A stretch of 64,000 bases of DNA from Humulus lupulus (Eukaryota > Streptophyta > Magnoliopsida > Rosales > Cannabaceae). Positions 25,310 to 38,100 of this stretch are shown piece after piece. A program made the position numbers and the translations under genes. The notes under the pieces were generated by a model. It saw only the letters and a list, made by a program, of their open reading frames with translations. It had not been told where the DNA came from and ran no database searches. Location of the stretch: NCBI RefSeq assembly GCF_963169125.1, contig NC_084795.1, forward strand, positions 141,273,766 through 141,337,765, read 5' to 3'. The first letter of the stretch is position 1; every line of letters starts with the position of its first letter.

Positions 25310-27673
25310 TGTAACGCTCTGGCTACCCCAGAACAGTTACGGTGAACGGTGAACTGGAAATTTGACCCGCTACCCGAGTCCTTTGGTTAAAAACGTGATC
25401 TAGGTGTCATTAACAGGTTAAGGTGTAAAACCAGTAAAAAGGAAAGGGCACTTTTCATTAAGTAGATAAACTTCTCATGAGCCTTTTTAAAATGTTTACA
25501 AGTAGTTCATGTTACAAAAGAGTTGCTACAGTTCCAAATATACAATCCCCGCTGGCCTAAGTGGCAAAAATAGGGTAAACCCCTAGTCCCCCTGAGAACT
25601 CCTTGACCGTGGCGGTCAAGCGGCCCTGTATGTACATCACATCGCCCAAGCTCTCCACTCAAGGCTGGCCAAGCTTTTCCTTTCCTTTACCTGCACCACA
25701 CAGCACCCATGAGCCAAGGCCCAGCAAGAAAAACATAATAAAACATGATATAATATTAACAACGATCATAATAACCATTCAGGACTATCTGTCCAACAAA
25801 TAGGTGACAATAGCCAAAAGTCACAATAATGAGCATCGCTCCCTCTAGCCATGTGACGATAGGGTCACCAGGGCTTAACTGAGAAGTGAATCATTCATAA
25901 GTTGTTTAGGACAGGTGTATGGCGATTAGTCACCAGCATAACCTTCCTCACGACTCTGGAGTCGAAACTATGGACAACGTCCCTTAGCCATGTGACAAAC
26001 AGTCACCGGGGTCATATACCTTGGCTATATTCATCTGGTTGTAAGCCAGGCAAGCGCTTATAAGTTTCTCGACCCTAGGGTCGGTCTGGCATTAATGCTA
26101 TAGAGCCATTCAATGCATAATTCTCGACTTTAGAGTCGGTCCCTGACTAGTCAGTGTCTCAAACAGGTAAACAACGTTCAATAGCATTTAATATGCAATC
26201 CATGTCCACATATATCAACCAACATGCCTCAAGTATCAAACCACGCATGTCATATACCTATACAGGGTGTAACTGCATTCAAACACCGTTTTCTTACCTC
26301 TGGTTCGAGTGAGAATAATTATATGAACGACCCCTGAGAACGATCAACCTTTAAATTCCTCGACGGTCACCTGGTCATAACCAAAATATAGGATTCATCA
26401 ATAAAAATGATAACTGAGGGTTCCCAAACCAAATCCCAGCCCCCGAGACCTCAAATACTACCCAACCGGGTACTAGGTCCAACCCCGAGGCCTATGGTTT
26501 GAATCCCTAAGCTAAAAACCACTTTTAGCAAAATTTGGCCTTAAGGGCCGCGGCCCTCCCTGCTTCTGCGCCGCGGCGCGCCCTCAAACAGAGAGGGCTC
26601 TCCCTCTGCCAAACGCCAAGGGCCGCGGCGCTCCCCTGATGCGCCGCGGCGCCCAGCCCAGACCAGCTAAGTCGGCAACACGCACCAGAATTTTAACCCT
26701 GCGTTTTCCCTCTTAAACCAGCCTCTCAAACCATCATAAAACCTCCTCCAAACATGTAATTGAACCCCCAAATAACAACCTTAGCTCACTCACATTAAAC
26801 CCCAATCAACTAACACCAAAAACTCCCTTTAATCCTCACTCCCCACATCAAAAACCATGAGTTAAAAACCAAAACGAAAAACAGAGCATGTATAAAAACC
26901 AGTGGCTAAAACTCACCTTAGAACTGATTTTGGACCTCCCACACAAGCTAAAACAAGTCTCCAATCCAGCCCTTAAGTTCCTCTAGCTTGAATTATCACC
27001 AAGAACACAAAACCATCAAAGGAGCAATGGAGAAGATGAAGCTATGGGAAGGTACGGGAAGAGATGATAGAGCCTCTGTTTGTTCTGTTTTATTCTACAG
27101 CCTTCAGCCACTTAAGTTCATATATATCCTTCTTAAAAAGACCAAAATGCCCTTGTACCATCCAAAGCCTCTTAAACCAACCCAAGGGCGAAATTGGTAC
27201 ATTCCGCTAAACCCGTTAATCATAATTAACGCTTCCCAATTCCCGCTAATCTCAATATCCTCAAACACCAATATTTCATAACCCGTTACCCTAAAATCCC
27301 CGGTAACGCTATAACCTTTAAATTCACCCCGAGACTCACCCCGAGCCCCGAGCTCAAACCTGTTATGACCAAACCGATAAATCATGTTTAAAGATCGTCT
27401 CATGTTGGAATACTCGAACCAATCCACATTATAATGTGGTCTCACAATATATCATTATCATACAAACAAGTATTCAATTATACCCTCAACGGGCCAAATT
27501 ACCAGAATACCCCTGTAAACAAATGTGGACTCACATGCATGCATTTAACATCACATTATAATATAATTCTCATAAACATGCATAAACACATTTAATGGCA
27601 TAATTAAACAGTTATGGCCCTCCCGGCCTACTAATCCAGCCATTAACCATAATAGGGAATCCGGGGCATTACA
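25310..27673 (-). repeat. 3' LTR of element E (2,364 bp)
   Basis: On the plus strand it begins TGTAACGCTCTGG and ends GGGGCATTACA. It contains a block (25660-25720) resembling the conserved LTR segment of A, B and D, and a run of GC-rich palindromes GCGCCGCGGCGC (26546-26655). Non-coding; open frames at 26988-27445 are chance. Confidence 0.88.
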
Positions 27674-27687
27674 ACTATCCCCTCCTA
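27674..27687 (-). promoter_or_regulatory. Polypurine tract of element E
   Basis: On the minus strand this reads AGGAGGGGATAGT next to the LTR end, the usual second-strand primer. Element B has the near-identical AAAGGAGGGGATAGT at 33627-33641. Confidence 0.85.
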
Positions 27688-27709
27688 ACAGAAATTTCGT
27701 CCTCGAAAT

Positions 27710-30700
27710 TTACCTGAACAGCTCGGGATACTGACTCCGCATATCAGACTCCAGCTCCCAGGTCGCCTCCTCGACCTTGCTGTTCCTCCACAATACCTTA
27801 ACCAAAGGTATTGTCTTGTTCCTGAGGACTTTATCCTTCTGATCAAGTATCTGAACAGGTTGCTCCTCAAAGGAGAGATCTGGTTCAAGCTCCAGATCTT
27901 CATAACTCAAGACATGTCTCTCATCAGATACATACCTCCGAAGAGCGGATACATGGAATACATTATGCACGGCCGACAACACCGGAGGCAAAGCTAGCCT
28001 GTAAGCCACTTGACCAATCCTCTCCAGGATTTCAAATGGACCTACAAACCTGGGACTCAGCTTGCCTTTCTTCACAAACCTCCTCACCCCTTTCCATGGC
28101 GAGACTCTAAGGAAGACATAGTCTCCTACCTGGAACTCCACGTTCCTGCGTTTGGGATCTGCATAGCTCTTCTGTCTACTCTGAGAAGTAAGCATCCGAG
28201 CTCTAATCTTATCAATAGCCTCACTGGTCCTCTGAACCATCTCAGGACCCAAGTATCTCCTTTCACCTGTCTCATCCCAATGAATGGGAGATCTACACTT
28301 CCTACCATATAGCATCTCATAAGGTGCAACACCAATGGTAGACTGATAACTATTATTATAGGAGAACTCTATCAAAGGCAGATACTTACTCCACGACCCA
28401 CCAAAGTCCAGCACACATGCCCGCAGCATGTCCTCCAATATCTGGATCGTCCTCTCAGATTTCCAATCTGTCTAAGGATGATAAGCTGTACTGAACTTCA
28501 GTCATGTACCCATGGCTGTCTGTAAACTCTTCCAGAACTTGGAAGTGAATGTAGGGTCCCGATCCGACACGATCGACCTAGGAGCTCCATGAAGGCGCAC
28601 GATCTCTCTCACATAGAGATCTGCATACTGGTCAACAGTATAAGTAGTCCTCACTGGTAGAAAGTGAGCTGATTTGGTATAACGATCCACTATCACCCAA
28701 ATGGAATCGTGCTGGCCAACTGTCCTGGGCAAGCCCACCACAAAGTCCATTGTGATGTCTTCCCACTTCCACTCTGGGATATCCAGAGGCTGCAGTAACC
28801 CTGCTGGCCTCTGATGCTCAGCCTTGACCTGCTGACATGTCAAGCACTTAGCCACATATTCCACTACATCTCTGTTCATCCCTGGCCACCAGTACAATGA
28901 TCTTACATCCTGGTACATCTTCGTGGTGCCTGGATGCAAAGAGTAAGGTGTAGTATGAGATTCATCCAGAATCTCCCGCCTCAACGCAGTGTCTAACGGA
29001 ACACATATCCGTCCTTTGTATCTCAACAACCCCAAATCAGACACTGTATAATCCCTGGATGCTCCAGCCAAGACATCCTCTCTAATCTTGATCAGTTGTG
29101 GATCACTCAACTGACCCTCTTTAATCCTCTCTAGCAGCGTAGACTGTAGCGTAACATTGGCCAACTGGCCCACCAGCAACTCTATACCAGCTCTGGTCAT
29201 ATCATCAGCTAACTCACTGGTTATCAGTCTAATACCATGAATCTGTCCCGGACCCTTCCGGCTTAAAGCATCAGCTACCACGTTGGCTTTCCCTGGGTGA
29301 TACAGAATCTCACAATCATAATCTTTCACTAATTCTAGCCAACGCCTTTGTCTCATGTTCAAGTCCTTCTGGGTGAAGAAGTACTTCAGGCTCTTGTGGT
29401 CTGTATAAATCTCACACTTCTCTCCATAGAGATAGTGCCTCCATATCTGTAAAGCAAAAACCACCACTGCCAACTCTAGATCATGAGTAGGATACCTTTT
29501 CTCATACTCCTTCAGCTGACGAGAAGCATAAGCTATGACTCTCTCTGATTGCATCAAGACACAGCCCAAACCCTGATGAGAAGCATCGCTATATATCACA
29601 AACTTCTCCTGGTCCATTGGAAGACTCAGAACTGGAGTTGTAATCAATCTCTGTTTCAACTCTTGGAAGCTGTTCTCACATTTGTCTGACCACACAAACT
29701 TCTGACCCTTTCGTGTCAACTCAGTCAACGAAGTAGTAATCTTTGAGAACCCTTCCACAAAACGTCTGTAATACCCTGCCAACCCAAGGAAACTCCTAAT
29801 CTCAGAAGCATTCTTTGGCCTTGGCCAATCTCTGACCGCTTCAATCTTTGATGGATCCACTTTAATCCCCTCCTTACTGACAATGTGCCCAAGGAAGGAC
29901 ACCTGAGACAACCAGAATTCACACTTTTTAAACTTTGCAAACAATCTATGCTCTCTCAACCTCTGCAGAACCAACCTCAGATGATGCTCATGCTCTGACT
30001 CAATCTGAGAATACACCAGAATATCATCAATAAAGACAATCACAAACTGGTCTAGATAATCTTTGAACACCCTGTTCATCATGTCCATGAAAGCGGCAGG
30101 GGCATTAGTCAATCCAAATGACATAACTAGAAACTCATAATGCCCATACCTAGTGCGAAAAGCGGTCTTCGGTATGTCTCCCTCCTTAACCCTCAACTGA
30201 TGATAACCGGAATGAAGGTCAATTTTAGAGAATACCGTCTTACCCTGCAATTGATCAAACAGGTCGTCTATCCTTGGCAAAGGATACCGGTTCTTAATTG
30301 TCAGCTTATTCAGTTCTCTGTAATCTATACACATCCTCAGAGAACCATCCTTCTTCTTTACAAACAGAATTGGCGCACCCCAAGGTGAAAAGCTAGGTCT
30401 AATAAAACCCAAATCCAACAGCTGTTGTAGTTGTACCTTTAATTCTTTCAACTCAGCTGGGGCCATTCTGTATGGTGCTCTAGACACTGGCTCCATCCCT
30501 GGGGCCAGTTCTATAACGAACTCAATCTCTCTGTGTGGCGGCAACCCTGGCAAATCCTCTGGAAACACATCCAGAAATTCACACACAAGTCTAGTATCCT
30601 CTGGTCTCACCGGCACGACCTTGGTGGTATCAACCACACTGGCTAAGAATCCAATGCAACCCCCTTGCAATAAATCCCTAGCCCTCAATGCAGAAATCAT

Positions 30701-31075
30701 AGGAATACGGGGTCCATGCACAGTACCAAAAAATACAAAAGGATCCTCACCTTCAGGCTCAAAGGTGACCATCTTCCTTCTGCAGTCAATGGTTGCCCCA
30801 TACTTGGCTAACCAGTCCATACCCAGTATCATATCAAAGTCAGTCATAACCAACTCTATAAGATCCACTGACAACTCTCTGCCCTCCACTATCACTGGCA
30901 AAGATCTGACCCACCTTCTGGACACAACCAACTCCCCAGTGGGTAACAAAGTACCAAACCCCACAGCATGGAAATCACAAGGTCTACACAATCTATCAAT
31001 AACACTACTAGCAACAAAGGAATGTGTAGCACCTGAGTCAATCAATACATTATAAATAGTTCCTGCACTAAGAAG
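27710..31075 (-). pseudogene. Tekay-type pol of element E with two premature stops (PR, RT, RNase H, integrase, chromodomain)
   Basis: One continuous frame of about 1,120 codons following gag. Order on the minus strand: aspartic protease (IDSGATHSF near 31035), RT (FIDD near 30022-30033, preceded by PRIDDLFDQ), RNase H ([16 protein letters not shown]), integrase zinc finger (H-H-C-C around 28800-28950), DDE core ([23 protein letters not shown]), then a GPF/Y-like region and a chromodomain-like C-terminus (VKVLWRNS, ATWELE). Stops at TGA 28502-28504 and TAG 28472-28474 fall inside the integrase core. The glutamine-glycine region after the second stop is also changed. Otherwise close to the family. 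Confidence 0.92.
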
Positions 31076-32281
31076 CTAACCTGTAACAACTGAGGGGGAA
31101 GCCTCAGCTTCTGCCTGAGTCAATGCAAACACTCGTGCTGGGGCCGAGCTGTCTGCCTTCCTGGGTTCTTCCTTTCTTGCCTTAGGGCAATCCTTTTTCA
31201 AATGACCCACTACTCCACAAGAGAAGCAGGCCCTTGCCTTACACTCTCCCAAGTGATGCCTCTTGCATCTAGGACACTCGGGATAAGACTTCCAGGCTTC
31301 ACTGCCCCCAGGACGACCTATTGTAACACCACGAGGTCTCCTGTCAGGACCTGGAACTGGGAAGGTGTCAGGAACCTTCCTCTTCTGATCACTGGGGCCA
31401 ACACCCCTACCAGAACCCATAAATGGAGGACCTGGCCTCCTGAAATCCCTTCTGGCTGCACTTTCACGCCAGATCTTAATCTCTGCAGTTTCAGCTGTAA
31501 GTGCCTTCTCCACCACCTGTGCATAAGTAGTCACTCCTGCCACAGTGGTGATGCGCACATCTCGGGCTAACCTAGGCTGTAGCCCCTGTAGGAAACGCTC
31601 TCTCCTGGTCCCATCAGTGGGCACCAGCTCCTTGGCAAACTTTGCCAAACGGTCAAACCTTAAGGCATACTCGGTTACTGATAAGTTCCCCTGAAGTAGC
31701 CTCATAAATTCATCAGCCTTCGCCGCTCTAATGGCGTCATTGTAATACTTTTCATTAAACAAAGTCTGAAATTCCTCCCACCTCAGGAGATTAACATCCT
31801 TGGTCTGACCAACCACCTCCCACCAAATCCGGGCATCTTCCCGAAACATATAGGCAACACAGGCCACCCTCTCATTACCAACTACCCTCATAAAGTCAAG
31901 CATAGTGGTAAGCATGCTCATCCATTGTTCAGCTTTGGTAGGATCGGCACTGCCTTCAAACACAGGAGGTTGTTGTTTCCTGAACTGCTCATAAAGAGGT
32001 TCCAATCTGTTTTCAACCCCAGGCAGTGGCCCACTAACTGGCACCGACACAGAAGGTGCCTCTGCAACACTGGCTACCACTGGCACTTGTTGCTGTCTTA
32101 GGAGACGAAGCTCCTCTCCCTGTTTCAACACTATAGCCTGCAAATCATTAAACAACTGCTGCCAGTTTGCAGGTGCTGGCTGTGGAACCTGAGATTGGTC
32201 ATTCACTTGACCCTGACTGCTGTCATTATTCTGACCCTGACCATTCTGGCCAGCCGAAGTGCCTGTCTGTTCTGGGTTCAT
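31076..32281 (-). pseudogene. Gag of element E, 401 codons, separated from pol by one in-frame TAG
   Basis: Starts at ATG 32281. A proline/glutamine-rich N-terminus is followed by the Retrotrans_gag domain (EQWMSML, WWEVVGQT, LFNEKYY, FDRLAKFAKEL, RERFLQGL), a basic linker, and a zinc knuckle CFSCGVVGHLKKDC (CX2CX4HX4C). The TAG at 31076-31078 is in frame with pol, which continues with LLSAGTIYN and the protease. Relatives usually make a single gag-pol protein, so this is most likely a mutated Gln codon. A read-through stop is possible but the next bases CTT do not match the known leaky context. Gag itself is complete and could form particles. Confidence 0.88.
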
Positions 32282-32417
32282 TCTGTCACGGATACCTTAC
32301 TGAAACAATAATCAATACGGCCAGTCAGGTAGTAATAACTAAACCTCTTGCCGCCTTACGGTCCAAGAACAACAGATAATTACCACGTTCCACAGTCATT
32401 CAATATTCACAATCAGA

Positions 32418-32740
32418 TACAAAAGGAGGCCGTACGTCCCCACTTGGTTAGTGATTATTGTATCTAGGGAGTTGAATACTGGGAGGTGCACGACCTAATC
32501 TTTTGGTAAGTGAGAGATGATAATCAGAAGCCAGAAGGGCTATTATTACTATAGGGTTTCCTGAAGTTAGTAGGAAGGAATGTAGTTATGGACCCTAAAG
32601 GTGAGCATCTCAGATTGCAGATGAGGTGAGTGGATGCAAAAAGTTGTGACTTGACATATTGGATTAACACACCATGGTTGGCGTGAATGATATATCAAAA
32701 GATGGAGTGTGTACAAAAGGAGGCCGTACGTCCCCACTTG
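32418..32740. repeat. 29-bp exact direct repeat flanking 265 bp at the right junction of E
   Basis: The same 29 bases, starting TACAAAAGGAGGCCG, occur at 32418-32446 and 32712-32740. The first lies in the 5' leader side of E, the second in sequence that should belong to B. The second copy continues ACACCAAAG, which on the minus strand reads CTTTGGTGT and could be a decayed primer-binding site. Confidence 0.85.
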
Positions 32741-33641
32741 ACACCAAAGTCGACAGTGTTAGATTGAGACCCTTAGGTTCCCAGGTTCGGGAAAAGGGTC
32801 ATAGAGGGTGATGAGCATAAGATTGGAATTTGGAATTAATGGTTACCTTTAGACAGTGGATAACCTGGAGGAGTGACTCAGACCCTGAGTGTTCTACTTC
32901 GAATATGTGAGTTTTGGGACCTTGAGGTAAATATGGCCACTAGAATGGATTGTCGTGATAATGAATGTCAATAGATGGCTAGAGTGGCTCTATGTAAGAT
33001 AATATGAGATAGGGAACGAGAAATACTTATTTCGGACAAAAAATGAGACCAGGAACATGAAGTATTCTGATTAAGAGAGGGTTTGAAGGACTAGTAAAAT
33101 TATTAAGGATTGTTAGGGCAGAGTGTTTACTTTATTGAGGGATATAAAAGTTCTCAAATTTGAGTATGGGAAAGTAGGGTTCCAGGAGTGGAGACTTTGT
33201 GCTCCTCCGAATATTATGGACTAAGAAAGGTAAATGAGTTTGGGAAAGGAAGAATGAATTTTGATCCTAGGTTTGGATAGATCTGAAAGATCCTAATATG
33301 GACTAGGTTAGGGGCCTACAGTTTAGCCTTGCCCCAGTAGGGGTAGAGACTCATGAGATGTTACTGGTGTCAATGGTAAGGGAAGAAGTGTAAATACTTT
33401 CCATGATCATGTGAAGAGGCCCTGAAATTTCATGGGAATTTATTGTGCAAGGAAAAGCTAGTGAAACTATGAGTACAAGAGATAAAGTCGTACAGATTAA
33501 GAATAGCCTTCTTGTAATGGTGTTGCAAGTATTGGCAAGGTAAGGGACCTAAGTTTGGGGTCATATTCAAGTTTGTGGAATTGGTATCCTGAGATGTCTA
33601 AACAAATTTTGAGGATAAAATTTCTGAAAGGAGGGGATAGT
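32447..33641 (+). mobile_element. Gypsy B internal region, 3' part (no coding sequence recognised)
   Basis: About 1.2 kb between the leader of E and the right LTR of B. No ORF or pol motif was recognised. The last 60 bp (AATTTTGAGGATAAAATTTCTG then the polypurine tract AAAGGAGGGGATAGT) match the end of the internal region of E read on its own strand, which assigns it to B. Confidence 0.65.
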
Positions 33642-33689
33642 TGTAACGTCTCAAATTTGCTAATAAGGATTAGTGCCTTTATTAGCGTG
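33642..33689 (+). repeat. Gypsy B right LTR, first 48 bp
   Basis: TGTAACGTCTCAAATTTGC onward aligns with the start of the left LTR at 16879. It stops at the TSD GCGTG (33685-33689) of element C and resumes at 45502. Confidence 0.9.
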
Positions 33690-35012
33690 TGATAAACGAG
33701 TTTTAGGCTCGTTTATGGTCCTAATTTTTAGGCTATTTTTCATTAGTTAGGATTGTTTTATTTCGGCTTTATGCTCGTTTGTTCTTGTTTCAGGGTTATT
33801 AATGTTAAGTGATGCAAATATTGGAAAGGAGCGAAAATGGAATGAAATCGAGATGGATTTGTGACTTTTGGTGGTTCTGTAAGAAGCGCTACAGCGCTAC
33901 CTTGGGAGCGCCGTAGCGCTAGGAAGAAATCTTGAAGAGGCTTGGCACTGACTTTAGCGCTACAGCGCTACAACATCAGCGCTACAGCACTTGGACGCAG
34001 TTTTCAGGAAGTTAGTTCCTGACTTTAGCGCTACAGCGCTGGTGCCCAGATTTTCCCCCATTTCGGCTCTGAGTTTAGCGCTACAGCGCTACAAGAGTAG
34101 CGCTACAGCGCTGGTTTCGCGATTTCTAACATAACTGGTTATTTTTTATGGGCAATTCAGTCTTTTCCAGAGGGAACTTTCAGTAGGGTTTTTTTGGAAT
34201 CATATAGGCGACTGAGAGAGGTCTAAAAGGATAACGACGGCTGGAGTAAGAACACCATCTTGGAGGATTCATCCCTTAGTTTTTCTTCTTTTTCTCTTAA
34301 TTTTCATGTTTGTAATTGAACTATCATATGGCTAGAATGAATATCATAGGCTAAATTTTCTTTTAGGGCTTTTATGTGAATCTTTTGGAAACCCTTGTTA
34401 TGGTTTAATGAAAAATTGATGTTCTTCTTCATCTCTTTCAATTCCTTGCAATCTGTGTTAATTGTGCAATTATTGATTGATCACCTCTAATTGCTATTTC
34501 ATGAATCAAATTGAAATCTGAAAAGTGAAATTTGATACGCTTTGATTGTTTGGATGCAAATTTAATTTAGAACGAAAGTATCTAGATTATTTGCCTATTT
34601 TCTGAGTTGCGTGGTTAATGCCTTCTACATGATTCAACTTACCATAGAAATATAGGAAGTTGTCATTTAGATTGAATTTCATAGATCCTGACCAGATTAT
34701 GAATTATCTTTGCAACTTATTCTTGAATAGGGAGAAGGGAATATAAATTATTGCATTAGGAAATAAAAGGGTGGAAAATAGAGGATCATAATTGTCCTAA
34801 TTGTATCTTCTCTGTTAATTTGTTTAATTCTTCATTGTGCTTCGTTAGTATTTTTCTTAGTTTAAAATCACTGAAAATTGTTTAATCAAATAGAATTAAA
34901 AGATTGATCGATTGGTAATTGATAAAGCAGTCCTTGAGGACGATACTTGGTTTTTACCATTTTATTACGAATTACGACTGTGTGCACTTGCATAGCTATA
35001 AATTTTGCAACA
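33690..35012 (+). repeat. Left LTR of element C
   Basis: Non-coding. Holds the AGCGCT palindrome cluster at 33885-34112 (12 exact copies) and a downstream AT-rich half. The right LTR differs by about 22 changes, several of them inside the palindrome cluster. Confidence 0.95.
33885..34112. repeat. AGCGCT palindrome cluster in left LTR of C
   Basis: Twelve exact AGCGCT sites, mostly paired as AGCGCTACAGCGCT, which can fold as a hairpin. The right-LTR counterpart is 44371-44596 (10 exact sites); a third cluster with different spacing is at 40782-40958. Confidence 0.95.
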
Positions 35013-35018
35013 ATTTTT

Positions 35019-35036
35019 TGGCGCCGTTGCCGGGGA
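35019..35036 (+). promoter_or_regulatory. Primer-binding site of element C
   Basis: TGGCGCCGTTGCCGGGGA, 6 bp after the LTR end. This is the characteristic primer-binding site of Athila-type and related plant Gypsy elements, different from the methionine-tRNA type used by B. Confidence 0.9.
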
Positions 35037-35152
35037 CTGAAAATAATTATCAATATCAGTCTAATTAATTTTTATTCTAATTTGATTTTAATTTCTCTTG
35101 TTTCTAATCTGTTTAGTTGCTTAATTTGTCTATCTCAGGTGAATTTTGGTAT

Positions 35153-38100
35153 ATGCGTGGCAGAAAATGAAATGACACACTTGTTCCTCTGAATCCCGAG
35201 ATTGAAAAGTCTTGCAATCAAATCAGAAAGAACAAGAGAGAGGCCCAGAATTCTGTGAAGATGGCACAGAATGACAGGGATGGCAGGAATGTTCTAAATC
35301 CAGGAGTTGTACAAGGGGTTCAGACTCAGACCAATGCTGAGAGGAGCCTGAGAGATTATGTGCTACCCACTCTGACGGGAGTACAAAATAGTATACGCCC
35401 ACCAGCTGTAGAGGCCAACAACTTCGAAATCAAGCCTGCTATTTTACAAATGGTGCAGTCCTCTGTGCAATTCAATGGGTTGCCCTCTGAAGATCCTCAC
35501 ACCCATTTGTCCAACTTTCTGGAGTTGTGTGGAACCTTCAAATATAATGTTGTGAGTGATGACGCAATCAAGCTTAGGCTCTTCCCATTTTCTCTAAGGG
35601 ACAGAGCTAAAAGTTGGCTGAACTCTCTGCAGCCAAACTCTATTGTCACCTGGCAAGATCTAGCTCAGAAATTTTTGTCCAAATTCTTCCCTCCGTCCAA
35701 AGCTGCTAAATTGAGGGGAGAGATAAATAAATTTTTCCAGAATGACGGAGAGTCACTGTATGAAGCTTGGGAACGGTTTAAGGAGCTCCAGAGAAGATGT
35801 CCTCATCATGGCATTGAACAGTGGATGCTAGTACAGAATTTCTACAATGGTTTATGTCCTACAACCAGAACCATTATTGATGCTGCAGCAGGTGGCACTT
35901 TTATGAGCAAGAGCGCAACTGGTGCTTATGAGCTACTAGAGGACATGGCCACAAACAATCATCAATGGTCTGAGGAAAGATCATCAGGAGTTAGGAAGGT
36001 AGCTGGGGTGCATGAGCTGGATGCAATCACTGCTCTAACAGCGCAAGTAGCCTCTCTGACAAAGCAGTTACAACAGAGCAGTGTATCTGCTAATGCGGTT
36101 CAGATGGCAGTGAGGTGTGAAATGCGTGGTGGTGCTCATTCTGTCGATCAGTGCCCTATCTGTATGAATAATAACACCCCAATGGATCATGCTCAAGTTC
36201 AAGCGGTGGGAAACTTTCAAAGGCCGCTCAATAATCCATTCTCCAACAACTACAATCCTGGGTGGCGAAATCATCCCAATTTTTCGTGGAAGAATAATCA
36301 AGGCCAACAACCTCAGTTTCAGGGCCAATTTCATAATAACATGCCTCAGCCACCTATGAATCAAGCTTCATCATCACAACAGCTTAGGCCTCAACAATCA
36401 ATGCCTCAACCTGAGAGGCCTAATGAACTGCAAGCTGCCTTGTTGACTCTTACTAATACTCAGACTCAATTTATGACTGAGACCAGATCCTCTATTCGAA
36501 ACCTTGAGACACAGGTTGGGCAGTTGGCCAATATGCTCAATAACAGACCCCAGGGAAACTTTCCTAGTAACACTGAAGTCAACCCCAAGGAGCAAGTTCA
36601 GGCAATTACTCTGAGGAGTGGGAAGCAAACTGAGCATCCTAGACCTCCACAGGCAGTGGTTCAGAATAAAGAGATGGGTGAACAGTCTGGTTCAGAAAGG
36701 GTTACTGAAGACCATCAACAGTCAGAACAGAGTCCACCAGTTGTTATTGAACAGCCAGTTAGAGTTCCATACCCTCAGAGGCTTAGAAAGACGACACTTG
36801 ATAAACAGTTTTCTAAGTTTCTTGAGGTGTTTAAAAAGCTGCATATAAACATTCCTTTTGCTGAGGCCTTGGAGCAGATGACCAGTTATGTTAAGTTCAT
36901 GAAGGAGATTCTATCAAAGAAAAGGAGAATGGAGGACTATGAGACTGTAGCACTCACTGAAGAGTGCAGTGCGATTTTACAAAGGAAATTACCCCAAAAG
37001 CTGAGAGATCCGGGGAGTTTCACCATACCTTGCACCATTGGCAAGTTTGAATGCAAGCACGCCTTATGTGATCTGGGGGCAAGTATCAATCTGATGCCCT
37101 TATCTGTGTTTAAAAGACTTGGTTTGGGGGAGGCAAAACCAACAACTGTCACTTTACAGCTCGCAGACCGATCGTTAACACATCCACGAGGTATTATTGA
37201 GGATGTTCTTGTGAAGGTGGATAAGTTCATATTTCCAGCTGACTTTATTGTTCTAGACATGGAGGAGGACACAGATGTCCAAATTATTCTTGGTAGGCCA
37301 TTTCTAGCCACAGGCCAAGCTCTTATTGATGTTCACAAAGGAGAGCTTAAGCTTAGAGTTCAAGGAGATGAGGTGGTCTTTAATGTCTTCAAGTCTATGA
37401 AGTATCCGGTGGCTAGTGACTGTTGCTTTAGTGTGGATGTGATAGAAAAGGCAGTCTCCAAGAGAAGGGTGAGCAGTGATGCCTTAGAGGCAGTATTATT
37501 GGGTGATGAGGGCGATGATGACGATGATGCTGAGATCAGAGAATGTGTAAACTGGATCAACTTGTTCTTACCATATTGGAAGAAGTTTCAAGAACTACCA
37601 GATGCGACTGATAAACCGCTTACCTCCATTCAGCAGCCACCGCAGTTGGAATTAAAGGTCCTCCCAGATCACTTGCGCTATGCTTATCTGGGAGAGAATG
37701 AAACTTTACCTGTCATTGTGTCAGCTGACCTGTCAAAGGTAGAATTGGAGAAACTGTTGAGGGTTCTAAGGGAGCATAAATTGGCCATTGGGTGGACCTT
37801 TGCAGATATTAGAGGAATCAGCCCATCGACAGTGATGCCTAAAATTTTGTTGGAGGAGAATAGCAAGCCATCCATAGAGGCCCAGAGAAGACTCAATCCA
37901 GCTATGAAGGAAGTAGTAATTGAGCAGATTCTTAAATGGTTGGATGTTGGGGTGATCTACCCAATTTCTGATAGTGCATGGGTGAGTCATGTGCAAGTGG
38001 TACCTAAGAAGGGTGGAATGACTGTGGTGAAAAATGAGAACAATGAACTCATTCCAACAAGGACTGTAACGGGGTGGCGGATTTGTATAGACTACCGCAA

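Larger units (their letters stand above)
25310..32446 (-). mobile_element. Tekay chromovirus E, minus strand, lacking its 5' LTR
   Basis: The 3' LTR is 25310-27673 on the left, followed by a polypurine tract, gag-pol on the minus strand (27710-32281) and a short 5' leader (32282-~32446). The second LTR expected to the right of the leader is absent; instead the decayed body of B continues. The right boundary is set at the end of a 29-bp repeat and is approximate. No TSD can be tested because of the missing end. Confidence 0.9.

Noticed and set aside
26988..27445. ORFs of 97 and 113 residues
   Set aside because: Inside the LTR of element E; no domain.
30621..31570. Plus-strand ORFs of 144 and 122 residues
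   Set aside because: Antisense shadows of the gag-pol frame of element E.
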